Of a stretch of 8,054 bases of DNA, positions 1 through 6,364 are shown piece by piece. The stretch lies in the NCBI GenBank assembly GCA_030607655.1, contig JAUWJN010000096.1:1-8054 (forward strand), written 5' to 3'. Under the pieces are notes generated by a model. The model had not been told where the DNA came from and ran no database searches. It worked only from the letters and a program-made list of their open reading frames with translations. The first letter of the stretch is position 1, and each line of letters starts with the position of its first letter. The DNA is from a bacterium (GTDB taxonomy: Bacteria; Armatimonadota; Zipacnadia; Zipacnadales; Zipacnadaceae). The position numbers and the translations under genes are program-made.

Positions 1-48
1 AATGAACAACTATGCTGGAGCGCTACCGTCCTGTATATGGGGGGCACA

Positions 49-2370
49 TCATTGGCTGACTACTTGCTGAAGCACTTCGTACAACTGGGCGGCAGTTTGG
101 GACCAGGTATACTTCTGGAGCACTCGCTGGTGGCCGTGCTGGGCTAGGGCCTCAGCTCTAGCCGGATTATCAACCAGTTGCTGGATTTTATTGGCTAGAT
201 CGGCGGAGTCCCCCTCGCGGAAAACTACTCCGCCACCAATATCCTCTATCAGATAGGGAAGGTGGCCGGAGTCCGAGCCGATTACTGGTACCTCACAGGC
301 CAGAGCCTCAATGAGCACGCGGCCAAACTGCTCCTTCCACCGGGGCGTAGTGCGCGAGGGCAAAACTAAGATATCCAGCGCATTCATATACTGGGGCACC
401 TGATGGTGAGGAATATGCCCCGTAATCACTAATTTATTCGGACTGAGAAACTCCCCGGCGGTGTGCTGAAGTTGGGGGCGCAGTTCGCCTTCCCCAATCA
501 GCAGCAGACTCAGATCAAGCTTACCCTGTTCCGAGGCAATTCTAGTCGCCTCCGCCAAATCCATAATCCCCTTTTGCGCCGCCAGACGGCCTACATATCC
601 GATGACAGTTCCGGTCAATCCGAGCAGCTCCCGCTGGTGCTGACCCGCATCTGGGTCGGGACAGAAAACCTGCGGATCTATGCCGTGCGGCACCACCGTG
701 ACCGGCCCCTGATAATTTCGCTGCCGCAACACGTCCTGGCACTCCTGACTAACTACCAGAATGTGGTTGGCTTGCCCCAAAACCCATTCATAAGTCCACC
801 GCAGGGGCGGCGGATAGCTGCGCACCAAGTTCTCTTTGCTGGAAACTATCAGCTTGCAACCCAGGCGCTTAGCCAGATAGGCACCCTGAGCCGCCGCTAT
901 ACTGTATGGTTCTTCGTCCACGTACAGTACGTCAGGAGCAAAGGCTTTCAAAGCCCGGCCTAATTGTCGGGTATACCAATGCAGATGGATCTGACCCGGC
1001 AGCCAGACCGGCAAGGTCTGTACCGCGGCATTCAGTTCGGGCAGGCTCGAAGTGCTAACCGGGCCACTAAGTGAGGCCCACCAGCGCTGAGGAGTAATTA
1101 ACTGTACGTCTACATCGCCATATTGGGCCAGTTCGACGTATAATCGTTGGTTCTTATCTACCACACAGGAGTGGCTGACCGCCGCCACTCTAAGTGCTTG
1201 TCGCCGGGGGGCGGGCCGGGGCAGCTTAGAGAGGAATACCTGCTCTATCTGCTTAGCCTGGCGGTCCCAGGACAACTGGAGCGACTTTTGGTAGGCGATC
1301 TGTCCCATCTGCCGCCGAAGCTGGGGGTTGGCCGCTAAAATGTCTAACTTCTCGGCTATCAAAGTCGGATCATGGTTGACTAAAAAGCCGCTGACACCGT
1401 CCTCTACCAATTCTTCAGCCCCACCCACTGGCCCCAGAACCAAAGGCAAACCGCTGGCGGCCGCTTCCATGATTACCAGCGGGAAACCCTCTACCTCCGC
1501 CCGACTAGGGAAGGCGAAGCAGTCCGCGGCGCCATAATATCTACCTATCTGATCCGTAACGGGTAAGAAGATTACACGGTCCGCGACTTCCTTATCAGCC
1601 GCTAGCGCACGGAAGAGTTTGGTGTCGCCTCTGCCAACCACTATTAACCGCGCCTGGGGGTTATTCATCAGGCTCACGGCCTCTATCAGGAACGGTAGCC
1701 CCTTGTCCAGCCACCGACCACCTACAAACAGAATAGCGAAGTCGTCATCGGTCAGGCCCAGTTCGCCGCGGACGGCTTGCCGAAACTTCGCTCTCAGGCC
1801 CGGATGGAAGCTGGCGTGGTCAACTCCGTTAGGTACTACGGATATCTCGGCGGGCTCTAGTCCATGCTGCGCAACTAGATAATCAACCAGCACCTGTGAG
1901 ACGGTCATAACTCGTCCCCGACAACGCCGTACAGCGCGGCGTTCCATCCAGGTCGCCCAGGCCTCACGTAAGCCTAGTAACCATCGCGTCAGTGTGGGGG
2001 TCTTTTGGTATGGCCAACTGACCTCGCGTAGTGCTTTAGCCCGCATGGCATGGCAAATATGCACCAACACAAAGTTCTGAACTAAAGAGTTCCCGCCCTG
2101 GGAGAGGATTACGTCATAGCGGCGGGGGCGGATGACAAAATAGGAAAGAATTACCAACCAGATAGCTTGCAGGGTACTGGACTGGCTGGGGCACCAGAGC
2201 CGATGCACGGTTACATTTTCGGCGGGTATATCACTGGCGGAAAAGCAAAACAGGTCAATGTGGTGGCGGCGAGACAGGCGGGGTACCAGTTCGGATAGGA
2301 CTCGTTCCTGACCACCGAGGCGGTGGACATGTTCAGCAACAATGGCAATCTTCAACGACTGTTCTGGCAT
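49..2370 (-). CDS. Tandem glycosyltransferase: two GT4 (GT-B fold) domains in one chain, 773 aa
   Basis: The protein is two retaining GT4-type glycosyltransferases joined end to end, probably adding two successive sugars from nucleotide-sugar donors to a lipid-linked glycan at the cytoplasmic membrane face. Domain 1 (about 1-380) shows an N-terminal GGQERV loop at 19-24, VPNGVD at 179-184, GGRWLDKG at 217-224 (basic R219 and K223) and the E-x7-E donor motif at E294/E302. Domain 2 (about 393-773) repeats the pattern with VVPHGID at 559-565, GRLAAQKG at 594-601 and E-x7-E at E680/E688. A Pro/Arg-rich linker lies near 382-392. Single GT4 enzymes are usually 350-420 residues, so this is double length. 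I chose the ATG at 2370 because GAGGG lies 7 nt upstream; the frame is open for 50 more codons, but that part overlaps the preceding gene and has no GT character. It starts 16 bp after that gene's stop. Sugar specificity cannot be inferred. Both catalytic sites look intact. Confidence 0.9.
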   Translation of the reverse strand: MPEQSLKIAIVAEHVHRLGGQERVLSELVPRLSRRHHIDLFCFSASDIPAENVTVHRLWCPSQSSTLQAIWLVILSYFVIRPRRYDVILSQGGNSLVQNFVLVHICHAMRAKALREVSWPYQKTPTLTRWLLGLREAWATWMERRAVRRCRGRVMTVSQVLVDYLVAQHGLEPAEISVVPNGVDHASFHPGLRAKFRQAVRGELGLTDDDFAILFVGGRWLDKGLPFLIEAVSLMNNPQARLIVVGRGDTKLFRALAADKEVADRVIFLPVTDQIGRYYGAADCFAFPSRAEVEGFPLVIMEAAASGLPLVLGPVGGAEELVEDGVSGFLVNHDPTLIAEKLDILAANPQLRRQMGQIAYQKSLQLSWDRQAKQIEQVFLSKLPRPAPRRQALRVAAVSHSCVVDKNQRLYVELAQYGDVDVQLITPQRWWASLSGPVSTSSLPELNAAVQTLPVWLPGQIHLHWYTRQLGRALKAFAPDVLYVDEEPYSIAAAQGAYLAKRLGCKLIVSSKENLVRSYPPPLRWTYEWVLGQANHILVVSQECQDVLRQRNYQGPVTVVPHGIDPQVFCPDPDAGQHQRELLGLTGTVIGYVGRLAAQKGIMDLAEATRIASEQGKLDLSLLLIGEGELRPQLQHTAGEFLSPNKLVITGHIPHHQVPQYMNALDILVLPSRTTPRWKEQFGRVLIEALACEVPVIGSDSGHLPYLIEDIGGGVVFREGDSADLANKIQQLVDNPARAEALAQHGHQRVLQKYTWSQTAAQLYEVLQQVVSQ

Positions 2371-2377
2371 CGCCCTG

Positions 2378-2382
2378 CCCTC
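2378..2382 (-). promoter_or_regulatory. Ribosome-binding site deciding the tandem GT4 start
   Basis: On the minus strand GAGGG sits 7 nt before the ATG at 2370, within the gap after the membrane-protein stop codon at 2387-2389. The spacing is good. It favours this start over the upstream in-frame ATG at 2520, which lies inside the preceding gene. Confidence 0.65.
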
Positions 2383-2386
2383 TGAA

Positions 2387-3874
2387 TTAGTGTCTGCCCA
2401 GTAGTAACGAGCTTTCCGAGCCGGCCGCAGAGTCCGGCTTAACCGGGACTGCCATCTCTTGACTCTCAATCTGGGGGATCCGCATGGCCAGCGCGCAGGC
2501 CAACCAGAAGAACGGACCACTGGGTACCAGATATAAAGCGCTGCCCACAGCCAGGCTCGCCATCGTAGAGACGGCTATTCCCAGACAAGCTGCTGTCAGC
2601 GAGCGGGCGGCCAGAGTTCGGCATCGCAGGTAGGCACTGACGGTGCCCTTTGCGGCGCGGTACAGCAGCCACACAAACAGGATGGCGCCGGGGAAGCCTA
2701 ATTCCCGGAGGGCTCGACCGTACTCACTTTCCACCATGCCCCCGGCCGTGGACTTAACCCACAGAGGCTCCTGGATTAAGGACGCACCCCGCCCTACCCC
2801 TGTCCCTGTCGCCACCCCCACGCCCAAGGGTTGACCTGCCGCCTGTCGTAAAGCAGCCAGGAATGGACCCACGGCCCGCTGGGTGACAATAAGGTAGTTG
2901 ACCATGCGCGGATTGTAACGGGCCTCAAAGGCCCCACCGGCAAAGTGATTAAGGACCACGATAGCCATAATACCTACAATGGTGGCGGCGACTATAAACT
3001 GAGGTCGGCGCACTAGGACCAACAGGCTGACGCCACCGACGACCAGGCCCAACAGGGGAGCCCGCGCTCCGCTGGTAGACATTCCCACCAGACAGACAGC
3101 AGCCGTGAGGATAAACAGGCTCTGCAGCCACCACTTCCGCCGCACAAAGATCACTGCCCCGATGCACCAAATTGCTGACAGGGACATTGCCTGGCCAAAC
3201 GCCCCGGGATTAACCAGGGTGGAGGTGGCGCGCACCCCTTCACCCCACCGGAACCGGGTGTAGAAACCGAAATCAGGACTGAGCCTATGTAGATGTCCAA
3301 ACCCTATATTATACTGAACAATACCATAGATGCCGCTGGCCAAGGCAATTAGCATTATTGCAATTAACAGGCGCTCAACTTGTTGGCGAGTAGTCAAATA
3401 CTCGTAGCTAATCACAAAGACGGCGATCCAGATAACCCAGGCGCGAAACCCCGCCAGCGCCACTAAGAAATTGAGGGTTTCGGTGTTGAACATCTCGGCA
3501 GCACAATAGACAATAAACAAAAAGGCGGGCAGTATCAGCGGTACTCGTAGCGCGTCCCAGCGCTGAGAAGTCACTCCTAACCACGTCCATCTGAGCAGAC
3601 CAATAATCATCAGGAAGTCCTTGGCCAAGACGCTAACCGGCCCGGGAACTAAGCTCTTGGCAAAGCCATCAAAGAAGCAGACGGCCAACAGGGCGATCAG
3701 GGCTACTTCCAGAGAGCAGAAGGCAGCAATGGTCACCGCTGCCCCTGCGACAAGCAGCCCCGCTTTGACGAATTGTCCCTGAGTACATAACAGTGATAGG
3801 CCCAGCGCGACGCCCAGGGCTAGGCCGCCGCCCACCAGTATTACCATTGCTTGTGAGAGTTTGCTTCTGCGCAT
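2387..3874 (-). CDS. O-antigen ligase/polymerase-like polytopic membrane protein (Wzy/WaaL family)
   Basis: This is a very hydrophobic protein with about 12-14 likely membrane helices, resembling the O-antigen ligase/Wzy superfamily, which polymerises or transfers carrier-linked glycans at the outer face of the membrane. Family-like features (numbered from the ATG at 3874) are an RATSTLVNPGAFG stretch near 215-227, STSGARAPLLGL near 266-277, and a long loop at about 310-390 ending in VESEYGRALRELGFPG near 381-396, a pattern seen before the last helices of Wzy/WaaL proteins. Of two in-frame ATGs, 3874 is preferred because AGGA lies 8 nt upstream; the ATG at 3883 overlaps that AGGA and would add only Met-Ala-Ile. 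The gene follows the methyltransferase by 55 bp and precedes the tandem GT by 16 bp. Sequence alone does not separate a polymerase from a ligase. The C-terminal tail of about 30 residues is polar and probably cytoplasmic. Confidence 0.8.
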   Translation of the reverse strand: MRRSKLSQAMVILVGGGLALGVALGLSLLCTQGQFVKAGLLVAGAAVTIAAFCSLEVALIALLAVCFFDGFAKSLVPGPVSVLAKDFLMIIGLLRWTWLGVTSQRWDALRVPLILPAFLFIVYCAAEMFNTETLNFLVALAGFRAWVIWIAVFVISYEYLTTRQQVERLLIAIMLIALASGIYGIVQYNIGFGHLHRLSPDFGFYTRFRWGEGVRATSTLVNPGAFGQAMSLSAIWCIGAVIFVRRKWWLQSLFILTAAVCLVGMSTSGARAPLLGLVVGGVSLLVLVRRPQFIVAATIVGIMAIVVLNHFAGGAFEARYNPRMVNYLIVTQRAVGPFLAALRQAAGQPLGVGVATGTGVGRGASLIQEPLWVKSTAGGMVESEYGRALRELGFPGAILFVWLLYRAAKGTVSAYLRCRTLAARSLTAACLGIAVSTMASLAVGSALYLVPSGPFFWLACALAMRIPQIESQEMAVPVKPDSAAGSESSLLLGRH

Positions 3875-3884
3875 TATCGCCATC

Positions 3885-3902
3885 CTAGCGCCGGTACGCT
3901 AG
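3885..3902 (-). promoter_or_regulatory. Small hairpin covering the ribosome-binding site of the membrane-protein gene
   Basis: A perfect 6-bp inverted repeat (CTAGCG at 3885-3890 and CGCTAG at 3897-3902) encloses a 6-nt loop. In the transcript, its 3' arm includes the first two bases of the AGGA ribosome-binding site at 3883-3886, so folding could hide that site. A competing 5-bp pairing, GTACC at 3917-3921 with GGTAC at 3893-3897, uses the loop and one arm base, so the two folds exclude each other. There is no U-run, so this is not an intrinsic terminator. A regulatory role is inference, and stems this short also arise by chance. Confidence 0.25.
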
Positions 3903-3929
3903 CTAGCTGGTAGTCTGTACCCAATATGG

Positions 3930-4751
3930 CTATCCCGGACGCCTGCCGATCCCTAACAGACAGGTACCCCATTTAAGGCGAGTTCGGCGCGGCAGCGGCC
4001 ACGGGCCAACACGGTCATAACCCAGTATCAGCTTTAGTGCCCTTACCAGCCACTGCCTTAACTTGCTCTTGGGCCATTTGCTAAGGGTGTCCCAGACCAG
4101 GTAGCCGTCAACCATAACATCACTGAGCCCTGCCCTCTGCAGCTCGCCGGCTAGTTCTTGATAACTCAACTTCGCCTCGCACAGCGGATTATCCGACTTG
4201 GTCCACGGCCAGCCCTGGGCCTCCCAGCGCTGCGACCATGGATGGTAGTTGTTAGGTATGGTCACGGCCACAAAACCTCCTGGCCCCACCAGCGCGGCAT
4301 GGGCGCGTAGCACTGTGAGTCGCTGTTCCGGGTCACGCCAGTGTTCGATCAAGCCATCCGAGATGCACATGTCAAATTTCTCTTCGCCGTCGTAGTGCAA
4401 TAGGTCTGCGGTAACGAGCTGGACCGGCAACTGCCGGCCCAGCCGGCGGCTGAGGGCTTTGACATTAGCCTGAGCCGAAGCCATGACATTCTCGTCAATG
4501 TCCAGAAGCACTACGGACGCCCCCAATACAGCTAGCGCTAGTCCGAATGCGCCCCCGCCACACCCCACCTCTATCACTGAGCTACCCGGGCCCAATCCCG
4601 TCCATTTGGTAATGGTTGCCATGGGCGGGCGCCGGGCCAGGCGAAGTATGTGACCCGGAGTAGTCCGGTAGGGCTCTTCCCAGCCCTGGTATTTGTTAAG
4701 CCATGCCCGGGTTACCTCGTCGCCTATCGTAATCGTCCTTTCACTGGTCAC
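3930..4751 (-). CDS. Class I SAM-dependent methyltransferase, 273 aa
   Basis: This is a soluble Rossmann-fold methyltransferase. Motif I is VIEVGCGGGAFG at 59-70, followed by the acidic end of strand 2 in LLDID at 82-86 (likely ribose-binding), an Asp in TAD at 114-116, FDMCISDGLIEHW at 126-138, and a post-motif III segment with GPGGFVAVTIPN at 156-167. This layout fits small-molecule, sugar or lipid methyltransferases of the Methyltransf_11/25 type. The C-terminal 60 residues are basic and partly hydrophobic and may contact membrane or a bulky acceptor. The start is a GTG at 4751, 11 bp inside the end of the upstream GT2 gene, with no good ribosome-binding site, so translational coupling to GT2 is likely; the next Met (residue 44) would leave out a conserved-looking N-terminus. 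Context suggests methylation of a glycan or its lipid carrier, but the substrate is not shown by sequence. Confidence 0.85.
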   Translation of the reverse strand: MTSERTITIGDEVTRAWLNKYQGWEEPYRTTPGHILRLARRPPMATITKWTGLGPGSSVIEVGCGGGAFGLALAVLGASVVLLDIDENVMASAQANVKALSRRLGRQLPVQLVTADLLHYDGEEKFDMCISDGLIEHWRDPEQRLTVLRAHAALVGPGGFVAVTIPNNYHPWSQRWEAQGWPWTKSDNPLCEAKLSYQELAGELQRAGLSDVMVDGYLVWDTLSKWPKSKLRQWLVRALKLILGYDRVGPWPLPRRTRLKWGTCLLGIGRRPG

Positions 4752-5715
4752 GCGCGCTACGGCTAGACCGGGGCCTTTGTAGATATGTACGTATAGCGGC
4801 TAATTTGCCGCGGGTGGCGGCCAGCCATTGCCGGGTTCCAGCTATCGGTCCGGTGGGGAGGGCCGCCAGATACTTAAGCAGTCCATAACGGGTGCCCATC
4901 CCTATCCCCAGGGCATAGGCCAGGAAGCATATACGGCGGATGGGAGACATATATTTTAACATACAGTATACCCAGTTATGGCTATCGGAGTAAACTAGGC
5001 TGAGCGCTTCAGTCTGTCGCGTAGACTTGCCAAAGCGCGGGGCGGGATAGTGGTCCACAATCACCTGGGGGTCGTAGATTAGCTTTCCCCCTTGCTGCCG
5101 TACCCCTAGCGACATATCAGTATCATTCAGACAACTTGAGCCGCTGGCCAAATTCACGTCAAACTCCCGCAGCATATTTCGTCTAAAACTCATATTAGCG
5201 CCTTTGAGATGATCTACCTCTATGGGGCCGCCCTTAAACTCATAGTGATGATTGCCAATAATCCGTCCCCACCAGGTAATCTTGCCCACTACTGTCGCCG
5301 GCTGGGAGACAATCTCAGTGCCACGGTGAACTACATCCCGACCACCGACGCCAGCGACATCCTCTCGCTGATAATGCTCTGCCAGGCGCTCTAACCAATC
5401 CCTTTGGGGGACACAGTCATCATCGGTAAAGCACACAACGTCGCCACGCGCTGCCTGCAGTCCCCGGTTCATGGCCGCTATCTGCCCGGGCTCCGAGACT
5501 ATCGTTGGTTGGACCCGACAGGCCGGTTGATTATGGTCAAGCCACTGCCTTAGCTGCTCCTGGCTTTCCGCATCCTCATCACGCAGCACTACTACCACCT
5601 CATCGGGCAGGCGCGTTCCGGCCAGCAGCCCGGCCAGACACCGCTGCAAAGACTGTGGTCGCCGGTAACTCGGCACCAAAACTGTGAAAGTTAATTTACC
5701 CATTGAGTCGGCCAT
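4741..5715 (-). CDS. Family 2 (GT-A fold) glycosyltransferase, 324 aa
   Basis: This is an inverting GT2-type glycosyltransferase that would transfer a sugar from a nucleotide-sugar onto a growing glycan at the inner membrane face. The N-terminus FTVLVPSYRRP (10-20) is the typical first strand and nucleotide-binding loop. GQIAAMNRGL at 77-86 and the metal-binding FTDDDCVP at 96-103 follow. The acceptor side shows HLKGANMSFRR at 169-179 and, in the catalytic-base position, CLNDTDMSLGVRQQG at 195-209. The usual Glu-Asp/Asp-Asp pair there reads Asn197-Asp198, but Asp198 and Asp200 remain. A hydrophobic stretch at about 259-288 may associate with the membrane. The ATG at 5715 has AGGTGG 10 nt upstream; an in-frame ATG at 5703 is less well placed. 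The gene begins 25 bp after the uvrA stop and overlaps the methyltransferase by 11 bp. Donor and acceptor are unknown. Confidence 0.9.
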   Translation of the reverse strand: MADSMGKLTFTVLVPSYRRPQSLQRCLAGLLAGTRLPDEVVVVLRDEDAESQEQLRQWLDHNQPACRVQPTIVSEPGQIAAMNRGLQAARGDVVCFTDDDCVPQRDWLERLAEHYQREDVAGVGGRDVVHRGTEIVSQPATVVGKITWWGRIIGNHHYEFKGGPIEVDHLKGANMSFRRNMLREFDVNLASGSSCLNDTDMSLGVRQQGGKLIYDPQVIVDHYPAPRFGKSTRQTEALSLVYSDSHNWVYCMLKYMSPIRRICFLAYALGIGMGTRYGLLKYLAALPTGPIAGTRQWLAATRGKLAAIRTYLQRPRSSRSARDQ

Positions 5716-5725
5716 AATTAGCTGG

Positions 5726-5731
5726 CCACCT
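5726..5731 (-). promoter_or_regulatory. Ribosome-binding site of the GT2 gene
   Basis: AGGTGG on the minus strand lies 10 nt before the ATG at 5715, in the short gap after the uvrA stop. The gap shows no terminator or recognisable promoter, so GT2 may be read through from uvrA. Confidence 0.5.
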
Positions 5732-5740
5732 GGTGCATGG

Positions 5741-6364
5741 TTAGCCTGGGTGTAGAACTTGTTTCAGATATTGGCCGGTATAGGAAGCCGAACACTGGGC
5801 AATCTGTTCAGGAGTACCTGTGGCCACTACTCGCCCCCCGCGCTGGCCGCCTTCAGGACCCAAGTCAATAACATAATCAGCGGCTTTGATTACGTCCAGG
5901 TTATGTTCGATGATAATCACAGTGTTGCCCGCCGCCACCAGCCGCTGCAATACGTCCAGTAGTTTCTCGATATCAGCGAAGTGCAGTCCAGTAGTGGGCT
6001 CATCCAGTAGATATAGGGTATCACCAGTGCCGACTTTAGCCAATTCCCGCGCTAATTTAACCCGCTGGGCCTCACCACCGGACAGGGTGGTAGCGGGCTG
6101 GCCCAGTTTTATGTAATCCAATCCCACCTCGCATAATGTCTGTAAGATGCGGGCAATGGGCGGCACATTCTGAAAGTGCTGGAGAGCTTCGGCGGCGGTC
6201 AGTTCCAGAATATCGGCGATAGTCTTGCCCTTGTAGCGAATATCCAGGGTTTCACGGTTGTAGCGAGTTCCCCCACAGGCATCACACTGCACATAGATGT
6301 CAGGCAGAAAGTGCATCGCCACGCGCCGCACCCCCTGACCCTTACAGACTTCGCAGCGGCCGCC
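5741..6364 (-). CDS. uvrA: UvrA, C-terminal part (second ABC domain), separated from the rest by a frameshift
   Basis: This is the C-terminal quarter of excinuclease ABC subunit A. Read from the lesion at about 6364, it begins with GGRCEVCKGQG and continues to CDAC, which is the C-x2-C...C-x2-C zinc finger that helps UvrA bind DNA. Next come the RYNRETL segment, the ABC signature LSGGEAQRVKLA, Walker B with TLYLLDEPTTGLH, and the switch histidine in IIIEHNLDVIK. The sequence ends in a normal UvrA C-terminus (GTPEQIA, then YTGQYLKQVL). The first possible start in this frame is GTG at 6331, but it lies inside the zinc finger with no clear ribosome-binding site, so independent translation as a useful protein is unlikely. 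Its frame differs by one base from the upstream part. The protein identity is certain; whether the break is real or a sequencing error is open. Confidence 0.9.
   Translation of the reverse strand, partial: GGRCEVCKGQGVRRVAMHFLPDIYVQCDACGGTRYNRETLDIRYKGKTIADILELTAAEALQHFQNVPPIARILQTLCEVGLDYIKLGQPATTLSGGEAQRVKLARELAKVGTGDTLYLLDEPTTGLHFADIEKLLDVLQRLVAAGNTVIIIEHNLDVIKAADYVIDLGPEGGQRGGRVVATGTPEQIAQCSASYTGQYLKQVLHPG

Noticed and set aside
1..47. Possible start of another minus-strand gene at GTG 45-47, open to the left edge
   Set aside because: Only 15 codons are visible, there is no ribosome-binding site and nothing recognisable; it could still be the next gene of the locus. No terminator is visible here either.
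463..963. A 166-codon open frame on the plus strand
   Set aside because: It lies wholly opposite the second GT4 domain, whose motifs are clear on the minus strand; its translation shows no recognisable domain.
2371..2520. Fifty-codon N-terminal extension of the tandem GT
   Set aside because: It overlaps the 3' end of the membrane-protein gene, is Arg/Trp/Ser-rich without GT features, and a well-spaced ribosome-binding site supports the ATG at 2370.
3875..3929. Intrinsic terminator between the methyltransferase and membrane-protein genes
   Set aside because: The stems are short and no T-run follows on the coding strand.
6199..6363. C-terminal tail of the upstream UvrA part
   Set aside because: These codons are the out-of-frame reading of sequence that encodes UvrA in the other frame, so the tail is a frameshift product and not a domain.
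6356..6363. Palindrome GCGGCCGC at the uvrA lesion, also present at 1457-1464
   Set aside because: Two copies in GC-rich coding DNA are expected by chance, and nothing suggests a recombination or insertion site.
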